Virus record (IMG/VR): IMGVR_UViG_3300025712_000004
Span: 33,806-97,805 of that record
DNA from: a virus
Length of the DNA stretch: 64,000 bases
Reading direction: 5' to 3' (one strand)
The notes beneath the pieces are model-generated. The model ran no database searches. It worked only from the letters and a program-made list of their open reading frames with translations, and was not told the DNA's origin. Made by a program: the position numbers and the translations under genes. Shown piece after piece: positions 7,298 to 16,212 of this stretch (position 1 is the stretch's first letter; the number at the start of each line of letters is the position of its first letter).

Positions 7298-7903
7298 ATG
7301 ATACAGAAACTATCACCTTATCAGGCTTGTAAGTTGTTTATGAACATCAGGACGCATTTTAGTAATGAGAAATTTGATATAACTGCGTCTAACGGTATCC
7401 GATACAGTGAAGCGAGTTTCGAAAAGCGCAAAGATAAAGGCTACTTCACGAAACTGGCACACGAATACGCTTCCGGTGATTTAGGTTACTACTTTATGAG
7501 TAACTTAATAGATGGAAACGAACATCCGTCAGGGATGATGGATATAACATATCGGGAATGGAAGGCACGAATGCATAAGATTGAGCACATCTTCAATGAA
7601 GATTGTATGTTGATTTATTCGCATATGATGCAACAGGAACTGACGTTTAATGATTTCTTCGTGTCCAACAATGGTGGACTCCCGATATCAATACAAATGC
7701 TAAACGGTAACATGATAAGCATAGAAACTATTTGCCTTATAGATGCACTCTTTGATGGGTTCATTATCCAACGAATGGACACGCAAATAACAGATAGGTT
7801 TGTCTGGGACAAGATTAGAATTAGAATTGTTAAATATGCACCATGGATAAAACGATATTATAAAGCTGAAGAAATTAAAGCTATACTACGAAATTACACT
7901 TAA
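7298..7903 (+). CDS. 59: helicase loader, T4 gp59-like
   Basis: 201 aa (T4 gp59 is 217). It follows gp59 along its length: YQACKLFMNIRTHF at the N-terminus, ASFEKRKDKGYFTKLAHEYA, YYFMSNLID, IEHIFNEDCMLIY, then ML.GNMISIETICLIDALF and FVWDKIRIRI. gp59 binds forked DNA and gp32 and loads the gp41 helicase. The gene lies directly upstream of the gp32-like gene, as expected for partners, and starts after TAGGAGATACC. The cognate helicase is not in this window. Confidence 0.85.
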   Translation: MIQKLSPYQACKLFMNIRTHFSNEKFDITASNGIRYSEASFEKRKDKGYFTKLAHEYASGDLGYYFMSNLIDGNEHPSGMMDITYREWKARMHKIEHIFNEDCMLIYSHMMQQELTFNDFFVSNNGGLPISIQMLNGNMISIETICLIDALFDGFIIQRMDTQITDRFVWDKIRIRIVKYAPWIKRYYKAEEIKAILRNYT

Positions 7904-7928
7904 ATTATAAAACTTAAAGGATAAAAAT

Positions 7929-9011
7929 ATGTCATTCGCAAATATGAAGAAAAACAACGCTAGCGCACTACAAGGTTTACAGGCACAAGTACAGCAGTCA
8001 TTAGAAAACCAAAATGGTGGCGTAGCAAAAGACCCACGCTTCTGGAAACACACATACGACAAAACTACTAAAGTTGGTAGTGCTGTTATTCGCTTCTTAC
8101 CGTTTGGTGATGGTGAGCGTCTACCTTGGGCATCATGGCAGGGTTACAACTTTAAAACGGCTGCAGGTAGCTATTGGAACCGTTCACGAGTAACTATTGG
8201 CCAACCAGACCCAATGGCAGAAATCAACAAAACTGCATGGGCGCGTAATTTAGCTGGTGACCAAAATGGTTGTAAAGACCGCACAATTAAGAAACGTTTT
8301 GTTGCGAACATTGTGGTCATTAGTGACCCAGCGAACCCACAAAACAACGGCCAGAACTTCTTATATGAATACGGTCCTTCTATCCAAGACTTGATTTTGG
8401 CTAAGATGGCACCAAAATACGAAGACCAAGCAAAGGTTCCAGTATTTGATTGGTGGAAAGGTGCAAACTTTGAGCTTCGTTCATGTGAAGATAAAAAGTT
8501 CTTAAGCTATAAAGATAGTACTTTTGCTCCGGCAGGTCCATTACATCCAGATGATGCAGTGCTTGAGAAAATCTACAACGGTATGCATGATTTGGTTGAG
8601 TTCGAGAAAGAAGAAGGCAACTATAAGTCTTACGATGACTTGAAAGCTGATGCGATTAAAGTATTGGGTGCACGTTTCGTCGCTGGTATCTTCGGTGAAG
8701 AATTCTCGCCTGAAGCTGCAGCGCAAAGTGGTGGTAATCCTTTTGGTCAAGCCCAACAGCAAGCCCAAAAGCAAGCAGCACCTCAAGGTAATCCTTTTGG
8801 TCAACAGCAAGCAGCGGTAAGTAATGAGCCAGCGGCAGCAGGTAACCCGTTTGAACAGCAAGCAGCCAGTAATGAGCCAGCGGCAGCAGGTAACCCGTTT
8901 GAACAGCAAGCAGCCAGTAATGAGCCAGCGGCAGCAGGTAACCCGTTTGAACAGCAAGCAGCAAGCACTGAAAATGTAGCAGCCGACCCATTTGCAAATA
9001 TTCCTTTGTAA
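7929..9011 (+). CDS. 32: single-stranded DNA-binding protein, T4 gp32-like
   Basis: 360 aa (T4 gp32 is 301). The core OB-fold region is clear: FWKHTYDKTTKVGSAVIRFLP, then FVANIVVISDPANPQNNGQN followed by FLYEYG, which parallels gp32 [20 protein letters not shown]. The N-terminus carries the basic/polar cooperativity segment. The zinc-binding CxxC of gp32 is absent: only one Cys lies in that region (NGCKDR). The C-terminus is lengthened by tandem repeats rich in Gln, Ala and Pro (NPFEQQAASNEPAAAG) and ends DPFANIPL, the usual place for contacts with partner proteins. It coats template DNA at the fork. The start follows AAAGGATAAAAAT. Confidence 0.93.
   Translation: MSFANMKKNNASALQGLQAQVQQSLENQNGGVAKDPRFWKHTYDKTTKVGSAVIRFLPFGDGERLPWASWQGYNFKTAAGSYWNRSRVTIGQPDPMAEINKTAWARNLAGDQNGCKDRTIKKRFVANIVVISDPANPQNNGQNFLYEYGPSIQDLILAKMAPKYEDQAKVPVFDWWKGANFELRSCEDKKFLSYKDSTFAPAGPLHPDDAVLEKIYNGMHDLVEFEKEEGNYKSYDDLKADAIKVLGARFVAGIFGEEFSPEAAAQSGGNPFGQAQQQAQKQAAPQGNPFGQQQAAVSNEPAAAGNPFEQQAASNEPAAAGNPFEQQAASNEPAAAGNPFEQQAASTENVAADPFANIPL
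8820..8963 (+). repeat. three tandem 48-bp units in the gp32-like C-terminus
   Basis: Units begin at 8820, 8868 and 8916 and are nearly identical, encoding SNEPAAAGNPFEQQAA. A shorter related NPFGQ(A/Q)Q motif precedes them at about 8735-8810. The repeat lengthens the disordered tail without breaking the frame. Confidence 0.92.
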
Positions 9012-9069
9012 TTTGGTTGAAGTGTAGTATAATGTAGTTATCTAAGGTGGCTGGAATGGTCTAGCCACC
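9006..9069 (+). promoter_or_regulatory. promoter and leader stem-loop before 9098
   Basis: TTGTAA (9006-9011), 16 bp, TATAAT (9028-9033) overlaps the end of the gp32-like gene. No inverted repeat flanks this -10 box. Instead the leader holds GGTGGCTGGA (9046-9055) and TCTAGCCACC (9060-9069), a 10-bp stem with one G-T pair and an ATGG loop. No T-run follows it directly, so it is more likely a leader or mRNA-stability hairpin than a terminator. Confidence 0.55.
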
Positions 9070-9097
9070 GAATATTAAAATTTTTGGAGAATATTAA

Positions 9098-9298
9098 ATG
9101 TCAGTACAATTAAATGAGCGTAAATTAGAATTAGCAGCCGACGTAGTAAAATTTGTTGAACAGTACAACGATTGCATAAGCCAAACAGACGTATTACGCA
9201 AATGTGAATCAGTTGATGACTTTGATGCATTAGAAGATGAAGTAACAATCGCTATCGATACAGGCAACATCGAAGCACTATCTGAAGCACTAATTTAA
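9098..9298 (+). CDS. hypothetical acidic protein, 66 aa
   Basis: Not recognised. A short, acidic, helical protein (ESVDDFDALEDEVTIAIDTGN). The start follows TTGGAGAATATTAA. It is first in a run that leads into RNase H and the sliding clamp. Confidence 0.75.
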   Translation: MSVQLNERKLELAADVVKFVEQYNDCISQTDVLRKCESVDDFDALEDEVTIAIDTGNIEALSEALI

Positions 9299-9309
9299 TA
9301 GGTGATGTT

Positions 9310-9492
9310 ATGGCGAAGACAGTCAAGGTAAAAAAACATAAGCGCGACGGAGTGGTTGTCGAAGCACACGACAGAGAAATCACCCGTGGTAAAGAATCAC
9401 TATCAAACAAGATTAAAAGTAAGGCCATAGAAAAAGCTAAAGGCCAGAAATTAAAGAAACTATTTTTTGGAGAGAACAATGATACTACTTGA
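9310..9492 (+). CDS. hypothetical basic protein, 60 aa
   Basis: Not recognised. Very rich in Lys (KVKKHKRDG; NKIKSKAIEKAKGQKLKK), so nucleic acid binding is possible. The start follows GGTGATGTT. The end overlaps the RNase H gene by 14 bases and supplies its GGAGAG ribosome site. Confidence 0.7.
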   Translation: MAKTVKVKKHKRDGVVVEAHDREITRGKESLSNKIKSKAIEKAKGQKLKKLFFGENNDTT

Positions 9493-10396
9493 TTTTAGTG
9501 CGATTATATTTGCTGCGATTCATGTTGATATTAAAGGTGGAACTAAACCAAACTTTGAATACATTCGCCACTTAGCACTTAATACAATTCGTCACCAGAA
9601 CAACATGCATAAACGAGAATACGGTGAAATGTATTTGATATTTGATTCGAAGTCTTGGAGACAGTCAGCGTTCCCACTATATAAATGGGCAAGACAACAC
9701 GACCGAGAAATAAATCCAGACCAAGATTGGGAAGTTTTATTTGAAATGGTAGAGGAAATAAAGCGCACATTAATTGAGCATTTCCCATACCCATCGGTAG
9801 AAGTTAAGTTTGCCGAAGCAGATGATATTATCGGTGTCATGTGTAGAAACGCCAAAGAAAAGGTTTTGGTTAGTTCAAACGATAAAGATTTCGGTGGTTT
9901 GTTGAAGTATAAGCGAGTGTCACAATATAGACCGTCGCAGAAAAGCTTCCTTGAAATAGCAGACCCAGTACGGTTCGAATATGAATTGATAATGAAAGGC
10001 GATAAGTCTGATGGTGTTCCAAACATATTCAGTCCTGATGATTTTCTAAAGCAGCAGGTACTAGATAAAGAAGCCGGATTAAAGCCACAACGTGCTAAGC
10101 CAGTATCACAAAAATATATGGATAGTATGTGGGAAGTATACAGTTCGAATGATGAGGCATTAATCGAAAAAGAGTTTGGCCCATTATATAAAAACTTTAG
10201 ACGCAACCGTAGATTAGTATCATTAGACTGGATACCAGATATTTTAGTTGATTCGATAAATAAACAGTTGCAAAACTTAACAAGACAGCCTATCATGAAG
10301 GCTATGGAATATATGACAACGAACAGAATGACTTTGATGGCGCACCACTTAGGTGACTTCGAACCAAACCGTACGTTAAAAACATCTTTAATTTAG
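9479..10396 (+). CDS. rnh: RNase H / 5'-3' exonuclease, T4 Rnh-like
   Basis: 305 aa, the same length as T4 RNase H, a FEN-1-type nuclease that removes RNA primers from lagging-strand fragments. Metal-binding acids are in place: DFSAI at the start, D..SWR...Y..K near 55-70, EADDIIG near 118, SSNDKDF near 137 and GDKSDGVPNI near 180. The ATG at 9479 follows GGAGAGAACA. The next gene is the sliding clamp. Confidence 0.92.
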   Translation: MILLDFSAIIFAAIHVDIKGGTKPNFEYIRHLALNTIRHQNNMHKREYGEMYLIFDSKSWRQSAFPLYKWARQHDREINPDQDWEVLFEMVEEIKRTLIEHFPYPSVEVKFAEADDIIGVMCRNAKEKVLVSSNDKDFGGLLKYKRVSQYRPSQKSFLEIADPVRFEYELIMKGDKSDGVPNIFSPDDFLKQQVLDKEAGLKPQRAKPVSQKYMDSMWEVYSSNDEALIEKEFGPLYKNFRRNRRLVSLDWIPDILVDSINKQLQNLTRQPIMKAMEYMTTNRMTLMAHHLGDFEPNRTLKTSLI

Positions 10397-10405
10397 GAGA
10401 AATTT

Positions 10406-11077
10406 ATGAAAATATCAGAAGAAACATTAATCGTATTAGGCAACATGGCCAAACTAAACCCACACTTAGTAATCGAAGCCGGAAGTAAAATCCGAAGCAT
10501 CAATGAAATTGGTTCTTACATCATCGAAGTTGAATGTAATGAAACGTTCCCAGTGCAGGTTGCACTACACGACTTAGGTGGCTTCCTGAAGGTATTAAGT
10601 ATCTTCGAAGAGCCAGAGTTAACATTCACTGATAAGTATGTTGAAATCACTGATGAATTCGCCTCACAAAAATATTATTTTTCTGAGCCGGACGAGCTAA
10701 TTTACGACAACGACGAAGCTACCCAATTAGATTTTGGTATAAACTTCAAGTTAGAATTCGCGAAGTTCGACCGAGCATTAAAAGCTGCTGGCGTTAATGG
10801 CGTAGAAGATATCATATTTGTTGGTACAGATGCTGGTATATTCTTGGAAGCATCAGATAAAGAAAACCCAACTCGTGCATTCACTATCCAAGTAAGTGAA
10901 GAAAACCATGGCGAATTTAGAGCATGTATGCGCCATGGCAAGAAAAACAAAATCGGTGTGTTGCCAATGGATTACGATGTTAGTATCTGTAAAGATGGCG
11001 CTATCCGTTTCGCATCAGACATCGAAGAGTTTGATTTAGTGTACTTAATGGCTTTAGAAGCCGATTCTGAATTTTAA
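10406..11077 (+). CDS. 45: sliding clamp, T4 gp45-like
   Basis: 223 aa (T4 gp45 is 228). It matches gp45 at the N-terminus (MKISEETLIVLGNMAKLNP; VALHDLGGFLKVLSIFEEPE) and in the conserved end, LMALEADSEF. A trimeric clamp that tethers the polymerase to DNA; in T4 it also activates late transcription. The start follows TAGGAGAAATTT. Clamp-loader genes (44/62) that follow gp45 in T4 are not found here. Confidence 0.9.
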   Translation: MKISEETLIVLGNMAKLNPHLVIEAGSKIRSINEIGSYIIEVECNETFPVQVALHDLGGFLKVLSIFEEPELTFTDKYVEITDEFASQKYYFSEPDELIYDNDEATQLDFGINFKLEFAKFDRALKAAGVNGVEDIIFVGTDAGIFLEASDKENPTRAFTIQVSEENHGEFRACMRHGKKNKIGVLPMDYDVSICKDGAIRFASDIEEFDLVYLMALEADSEF

Positions 11078-11087
11078 GGAGTAACAT

Positions 11088-11696
11088 ATGGCAGATTACG
11101 ACGAACAGCGAGAATTCCATGAAATGTTAGATGGAATTAAAAACGGTGATGTGTTTACTTGGCACGGTAACTCCGATAAAACATATGGCTTAGCTGATGG
11201 TGATGTTTATATTGCATTATCAGATAAACCAGACATTTTACACAGAGAAAAGGATACTGGCCGTTACATTATTATCCGTTCACCTAGTGGACATGTATGT
11301 TTATCTACTGGCGACATCAAGAAATGTGGATATATATTGCAAGGTAACGAACGTATAGTTACTAAGCCATTAAATCGCCCACCATTTTGGTTATCATTAG
11401 AACCTAATGCACCTGTTGTATCAGATGGTAAATCATCATCATATTACAACCTGTTACTGAATGAGCGTTTAACTAAAAAGATAAAAGACCAGCTAGAAAA
11501 AGGTGAGCCGTTAAATCTTGAAACTGGCGACATTATCGAAATGATGTTTGGTAATGACTTCGACTTTGGTAATATCGAAAAGGCATTACGTCGAATATTC
11601 GAAGCCAAGCATGGTCGCGGTAAAGCCGGAGTTGATATTAAATATGATATTAACAAGTGCCATTATTTTCTTGACCAGATAGAAGAAAAATGTTAA
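11088..11696 (+). CDS. protein with C-terminal DUF3310-like domain
   Basis: 202 aa. The C-terminal segment FDFGNIEKALRRIFEAKHGR then DIKYDINKCHYFLDQI has the spacing of DUF3310 (GN..KY..R...K.....D..K...YL), a small phage domain often called a nucleotide-kinase-like protein without proof. The N-terminal ~140 residues are not recognised. The start follows AAGGAGTAACAT. Confidence 0.55.
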   Translation: MADYDEQREFHEMLDGIKNGDVFTWHGNSDKTYGLADGDVYIALSDKPDILHREKDTGRYIIIRSPSGHVCLSTGDIKKCGYILQGNERIVTKPLNRPPFWLSLEPNAPVVSDGKSSSYYNLLLNERLTKKIKDQLEKGEPLNLETGDIIEMMFGNDFDFGNIEKALRRIFEAKHGRGKAGVDIKYDINKCHYFLDQIEEKC

Positions 11697-11702
11697 TTTA
11701 TA

Positions 11703-12284
11703 ATGATTATTTTTAGTGATGCTTTATATAATCAGGATAAAATCGCTGGAGTATACGTAATATACTCTGGTGATGGTGTCCCTCTGTATTGTGGTCAGTC
11801 TTGCAACATTATGGAAAGGTTGGGAGTTCATAGGAAATGGGTCAGCGATAGTTATTATGCCGAGATTATACTATTAGAACCAAACAAGCACCTACGGATG
11901 GAATTTGAGGGTCTATACCATGATGTGTGTGGGTATACTTTATTATCCAAGAAATACAATGGGCGAGATACACCATGTAAATTTAATGGTATGGAGTTTG
12001 ATAGTAAAACTGATATGTACAATCATGTTTCTGATATTGGTGGTATATCCACCACCACGGTAGAGAAATATATACGCAAATATAATTGTAAAACGTTATT
12101 AGATATATTAACATTGGGTAATAATGAGCAGCAATCTAGAATCGATGCCGTATCAGCATCAAATGCTCGTAGGGTCGGAAAAAAACTTAATATGAAACCT
12201 AAGATATGCCCACATTGTGGTGCTGAAGGTAAAGGAGGCAATATGACAAGATATCATTTCAACAATTGCAAAGATTCATCATGA
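11703..12284 (+). CDS. GIY-YIG homing endonuclease
   Basis: 193 aa. The N-terminus is a GIY-YIG nuclease domain: GVYVIYSG (GVY for GIY), then LYCGQS (YCG for YIG) and the conserved Arg in NIMERLGVH. The middle holds an HTH-like segment (ISTTTVEKYIRKYNCKTLLDIL). The C-terminus is a Cys2-His-Cys finger, CPHCGAEGKGGNMTRYHFNN plus C, of the kind found in phage homing endonucleases. It is a free-standing gene placed just before uvsW and overlaps its start by ATGA. It probably spreads by cutting phage genomes that lack it at this site. Confidence 0.85.
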   Translation: MIIFSDALYNQDKIAGVYVIYSGDGVPLYCGQSCNIMERLGVHRKWVSDSYYAEIILLEPNKHLRMEFEGLYHDVCGYTLLSKKYNGRDTPCKFNGMEFDSKTDMYNHVSDIGGISTTTVEKYIRKYNCKTLLDILTLGNNEQQSRIDAVSASNARRVGKKLNMKPKICPHCGAEGKGGNMTRYHFNNCKDSS

Positions 12285-13825
12285 ATGTATATGATACTAC
12301 TGTATACTTCATAAAGACTAGTGAAGTATATGGGACGATTCAATGCCAAGATTTTGATACCATTGTAGCATTAAGAGAATACTTTAGTTTCTTTGCCGAT
12401 GGTTACCAGTTCCAACCTAGCTTCATCAATTTACAATGGGATGGCAAAATTCGTCTGATTGATGCTAGCAATCAAATTCGTCTGGGTCTATGGCATGAGG
12501 TAAAATCGTTCTGTGAGCGATATAATTTACCATTCATGTTGGACCCAAAAATTCAACGGTTTAGTTTAGACAAGAAAAAGTTCGAAGGTTTTGTTGAAAA
12601 CTTAGACGTTCATGCTGGTGGTGATTCGATTACTCCATACGACTATCAAGTTGACGCAGCACATCATGCATTAGAAAGTCAGCGTTGTTTATTGCTATCA
12701 CCGACATCTTCGGGAAAGTCCCTGATACAGTATATGCTGATACGAATGTATGAAAAGATACTACCGGACCAGAAAATGCTAATAATCGTTCCTACGGTCG
12801 GTTTGGTCACTCAAATGCAAGGTGACTTCAATGATTATAGTTCGAATATTGAATGGGATGCGGAATCTAGCATTCATGGTATAAAAGCTGGCGTATGTAA
12901 GGATACAAATAAACATATTGTTGTCTCAACATACCAAAGTTTAATCCGTGTTGATGTGTCGTTCTTTCATCAGTTTAGTGCTATCATGTGCGACGAAGTT
13001 CATACCGCCACGGCTAAAAGTATTACTCGCATTTTAGATAACGGTGTTAATGCATCATGGAGAGTTGGACTTACTGGAACACTAGATGAGTGTAAAACCA
13101 ATAAACTTATACTTACTGGTATGTTTGGTCCAGTGTATACAGTAATATCAACAAAAGAACTTATGGACTCTGGCCAAGTCGCTCAGTTGAAGGTTAATGT
13201 AGCACTACTGAAGCATAACGAAAAAGATTGTAAGTTTATGCGGTCAGCACCACGTGGCCCAATAGAAGAATCAACCGGAAAGAAGAAGCGAGTTAAGGCG
13301 ACATATAAAGAAGAGATAGATTTTATTATATCTTCTGAAGCCAGAAATAAATTCATAATGAATTTTACCGCCAAACTTAAAGGTAATTCTATACTAATGA
13401 TAAATATCGTAGAACATGGCGAGAATTTATTTAAGTGGATGAAGGCAGCATTCCCAGATAGAGAAATTTATTTATATACTGGGGCAACAAAAGCAGACGA
13501 ACGAGAAGAGATTCGTCAATTAATGGAGAAGTCAGAAAATGCAATTATTATTGGTAGTTTGGGTGTGCTTAGCACTGGAATTAGTATTAAACGCTTACAT
13601 AATCTTGTGTTCGCTCATCCTAGTAAATCCAGAGTCAAGGTGTTACAAAGCGTTGGTAGGTTGTTGCGCTTATCTAAGTTCGGCAATCTTGTCCATATGT
13701 TTGATATGGTGGATGATTTCTTAATTGGTGCCTACGAAAATTATACGTATGGCCATGGCCAGAAGCGAGTTAGTTTCTACCACGACCAACAATTCGATAC
13801 CGAAGTATTTAAAGTGACATTATAG
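12281..13825 (+). CDS. uvsW: UvsW-like superfamily 2 helicase
   Basis: 514 aa (T4 UvsW is 503). Walker A PTSSGKS near 141, DEVH near 237, GLTGTLDE (motif III) and SVGRLLR (motif VI) are intact, and the N-terminal ~110 residues resemble the UvsW substrate-binding domain. UvsW unwinds R-loops and branched DNA, promotes fork regression and helps shift T4 from origin-driven to recombination-driven replication. The start at 12281 overlaps the stop of the endonuclease gene (ATGA). Confidence 0.92.
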   Translation: MNVYDTTVYFIKTSEVYGTIQCQDFDTIVALREYFSFFADGYQFQPSFINLQWDGKIRLIDASNQIRLGLWHEVKSFCERYNLPFMLDPKIQRFSLDKKKFEGFVENLDVHAGGDSITPYDYQVDAAHHALESQRCLLLSPTSSGKSLIQYMLIRMYEKILPDQKMLIIVPTVGLVTQMQGDFNDYSSNIEWDAESSIHGIKAGVCKDTNKHIVVSTYQSLIRVDVSFFHQFSAIMCDEVHTATAKSITRILDNGVNASWRVGLTGTLDECKTNKLILTGMFGPVYTVISTKELMDSGQVAQLKVNVALLKHNEKDCKFMRSAPRGPIEESTGKKKRVKATYKEEIDFIISSEARNKFIMNFTAKLKGNSILMINIVEHGENLFKWMKAAFPDREIYLYTGATKADEREEIRQLMEKSENAIIIGSLGVLSTGISIKRLHNLVFAHPSKSRVKVLQSVGRLLRLSKFGNLVHMFDMVDDFLIGAYENYTYGHGQKRVSFYHDQQFDTEVFKVTL

Positions 13826-13826
13826 C

Positions 13827-13866
13827 TTGACATTAGCTTGGGACTCTGTAAAATGGGTTCCAAGCT
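13827..13866 (+). promoter_or_regulatory. sigma70-like promoter with long inverted repeat
   Basis: TTGACA (13827-13832), 16 bp, TAAAAT (13849-13854). AGCTTGGGACTC (13835-13846) pairs with GGGTTCCAAGCT (13855-13866) over 12 positions with two G-T pairs; the -10 box is in the loop. It lies just after the uvsW stop. Confidence 0.75.
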
Positions 13867-13885
13867 AAGTTGTTTGGAGAAACAC

Positions 13886-14014
13886 ATGAAGAAACCTAAA
13901 TCTACATTAAAGCAATTAAAACATATAAAACTAGTTGCACCCGTTTGCCCTATATGTAATACTAGGGTTTATTCGTTAACAGACAACACACATATTAAAG
14001 GTAAAGGACATTAA
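13886..14014 (+). CDS. small Cys-motif protein, 42 aa
   Basis: The ATG at 13886 follows TTTGGAGAAACAC, 20 bases behind the promoter. The product is basic and holds one CPIC knuckle (VCPICNTRVYSL), perhaps half of a zinc site. One base separates it from the next start. The promoter and ribosome site support it; the function is unknown. Confidence 0.65.
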   Translation: MKKPKSTLKQLKHIKLVAPVCPICNTRVYSLTDNTHIKGKGH

Positions 14015-14015
14015 C

Positions 14016-14432
14016 ATGAAGTTATTAACTGTATTAACATTAGGTTTATATAAAACTAAGCCAGCGATGACTGTAAAGAAATCATCAGTAAAGAAACCAT
14101 TGCGTCCATTTATCGAAGATGTGTGGCAGCTAAAAGACCATAGCGAATGGATAACACCATTACCAGAAACAATCACACGTATTGAAATTCTAAACGTATC
14201 AAGAGATGGTGATAAGGTTCTGTGTCGTAAAATTATACAAGACGGTAAAGCTGTATCTGTAAAACTCAAACAAGAAATGTTGATGTGCACACTACATTCA
14301 ATGTATCGATTATATGAGTCACCGTTAAGAACTCGGTCTAAACATGAGCGCGAGTTTATGAATAGGCATAATAAACCATTAAGTAAGGTTCCACCAATGC
14401 CACCATGCAAGCCACCATTAAGGAAGATATAA
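14016..14432 (+). CDS. hypothetical basic protein, 138 aa
   Basis: Not recognised. Basic, with proline-rich ends (KPPLRKI at the C-terminus). No membrane segment. It is co-transcribed with the 42-aa gene and the following hypotheticals. Confidence 0.72.
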   Translation: MKLLTVLTLGLYKTKPAMTVKKSSVKKPLRPFIEDVWQLKDHSEWITPLPETITRIEILNVSRDGDKVLCRKIIQDGKAVSVKLKQEMLMCTLHSMYRLYESPLRTRSKHEREFMNRHNKPLSKVPPMPPCKPPLRKI

Positions 14433-14434
14433 TT

Positions 14435-14737
14435 ATGCACGACCTACAAGAACGAGTAATGGACGCAAACCATGCTAGACAAATATCGGCCAAATATATT
14501 GCTACGATTGCGAACGTAAAGGACGCATTAGTTGCTGTTAGCTTCAAGGCGCATGAGGGTAAATACTCAGTCAGTTTTATGCATGACCGCGAATTGGAAT
14601 ATAAGGGCCGTAGTTTGGTTGCAGATTTCCTAAAACGGTTCCATGGTTTTGATGTTGTCGACAGTGAAGGTGTTGATAACAAACAGAACAATCACAGAAC
14701 AATTATTATTAACTGGAGAAAAGATAATGCTAAATAA
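14435..14737 (+). CDS. hypothetical protein, 100 aa
   Basis: Not recognised. The ATG at 14435 is preferred because AAGGAAG lies at the right distance; an upstream in-frame ATG would overlap the previous gene. It ends inside the next gene by 11 bases, which suggests coupling. Confidence 0.7.
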   Translation: MHDLQERVMDANHARQISAKYIATIANVKDALVAVSFKAHEGKYSVSFMHDRELEYKGRSLVADFLKRFHGFDVVDSEGVDNKQNNHRTIIINWRKDNAK

Positions 14738-15161
14738 AGTCCAACTGTATGCTGAACTTGATACAGACGGTAAAATCGATTTTACCAACTTAGAAGATGA
14801 ATTGGCCAGATGCCCATTACTATTTTCTAAATGGCTCAAGTATCACTTCGATTATAAGTCTGCAGAAATTCGTGGTGAATCTCTATTGGCCGAAATGGTA
14901 GTAAAGAAACAATTGTTTTATTCTGGTGCAGCGGCAGCAGAAGATTATCGTGGGCATCCTATGTCACATATTAGTGCCAAAAACTCTACAGAGATGGCTA
15001 GACTAATCGATGGAGATACTGAGTTGTGTGCTCTACGCGAAAAGGCCGACCTGAATAAAGCATTTAAGGAAGTTTGCGAGCACATGATTGAATCAATCAA
15101 GTATAGACCGAACCACCTTAAAACAATTTTAGATGTCCGCAAATTCCAATCTGGAGAATAA
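14727..15161 (+). CDS. hypothetical protein, 144 aa
   Basis: Not recognised. The start at 14727 (MLNKVQLYAEL) follows CTGGAGAAAAGATA, while upstream in-frame starts lie deep in the previous gene. A soluble, mixed-charge protein. Confidence 0.72.
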   Translation: MLNKVQLYAELDTDGKIDFTNLEDELARCPLLFSKWLKYHFDYKSAEIRGESLLAEMVVKKQLFYSGAAAAEDYRGHPMSHISAKNSTEMARLIDGDTELCALREKADLNKAFKEVCEHMIESIKYRPNHLKTILDVRKFQSGE

Positions 15162-15162
15162 T

Positions 15163-15642
15163 ATGTTTAGTAAAGATAAAAAGTATATGATTAAGAATTC
15201 ACGAAATAAATCTGCATTAAGTTTTATTAGTTGTGATGGTGATTGCGTAAATCTAAAAGACACAGACGGTAACATATTACTATTTCTTCGAGAAGAAGTT
15301 GTGGAGTATGCAGAAGACGAGCCAATGTCTAGCGCAGAATACCACAAACAGATGCAAGAATTAATCGCTCAAGATAACCGTCTACGTAAAGAATTAAATA
15401 TGCGTTACATTTCAGAGCGTCGAAGATTCGCTAATGGTGACATTATCGTAAATAAACAACGTCGGATAATTAAAGTAACCGGAGTTCGTTACAGTCGACC
15501 ATTTTCTTTAGGTAACAGTAGTAATGTACCGATGTGTGTTTATGTTGGCGTCGAATGTACACAAAAATTAGTACCAAGAAAAGATGGTAGCAGTGGCTCG
15601 ATGATTGATTCACCACATGAGCAGCTAACTAAATTAAAATAA
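15163..15642 (+). CDS. hypothetical protein, 159 aa
   Basis: Not recognised. The start at 15163 (MFSKDKKYM) follows CTGGAGAATAAT. The N-terminal half looks beta-rich (SFISCDGDCVNLKDTDGNI); a helical segment follows. The next promoter begins directly after the stop. Confidence 0.72.
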   Translation: MFSKDKKYMIKNSRNKSALSFISCDGDCVNLKDTDGNILLFLREEVVEYAEDEPMSSAEYHKQMQELIAQDNRLRKELNMRYISERRRFANGDIIVNKQRRIIKVTGVRYSRPFSLGNSSNVPMCVYVGVECTQKLVPRKDGSSGSMIDSPHEQLTKLK

Positions 15643-15645
15643 GTG

Positions 15646-15681
15646 TTTACTTTACCGTAGGGTTATATATAATGACTCTAT
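15646..15681 (+). promoter_or_regulatory. sigma70-like promoter with inverted repeat
   Basis: TTTACT (15646-15651), 16 bp, TATAAT (15668-15673). TAGGGTT (15658-15664) and GACTCTA (15674-15680) pair with two G-T pairs around the -10 box; a further G-T pair extends the stem by one. It is followed by a CCGGAG ribosome site for the 15709 gene. Confidence 0.72.
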
Positions 15682-15708
15682 CATAAAGAAATCACACCGG
15701 AGAAGGTC

Positions 15709-16212
15709 ATGTCGCGAAAAAATAAAAATTTATCTAAGAAGAAAAACAAGCAAAATAAACCAGTTTTTGCTTCGTGTTGGGATGAGAAAGACATCATGTA
15801 CCCTGCAGTATCTACCGCTAAATTTATAGAAGAAATTGAAGTGTTTGATATATTAACCGATGATAAAGTAGATGAACCCAAATACACCCATGTGGATGAA
15901 TTTATAGATTACGGTACTTCGGTCATTAGTAGTAAACGTGAAGCTGGCGAAGATTATGCTCGCTGGTTATTAAATCATTTTAGAATGTCTGCTATGATGC
16001 GTATGGCATTTGATACATTTATGACCAATCATGAATTATACGCCCAATACGAAGGTAAAACTTATCGTGTTATTGGTGCTAGCCGTATGGGTGATGTTTG
16101 GTTAACCGATAAATTTGAAAACACCCACGGATACCAACACCGTGTAGAAGTAACTACGCTAAGCAAGTGGTCAGACTCTTGTGATGCACCGTATGAAGGA
16201 CCACAGTTATGA
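15709..16212 (+). CDS. hypothetical protein, 167 aa
   Basis: Not recognised. A lysine-rich N-terminal tail (SRKNKNLSKKKNKQNK) precedes a soluble domain (YARWLLNHFRMSAMMRMAFD). The start follows CCGGAGAAGGTC. It is the first gene of a run of four short overlapping genes. Confidence 0.75.
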   Translation: MSRKNKNLSKKKNKQNKPVFASCWDEKDIMYPAVSTAKFIEEIEVFDILTDDKVDEPKYTHVDEFIDYGTSVISSKREAGEDYARWLLNHFRMSAMMRMAFDTFMTNHELYAQYEGKTYRVIGASRMGDVWLTDKFENTHGYQHRVEVTTLSKWSDSCDAPYEGPQL

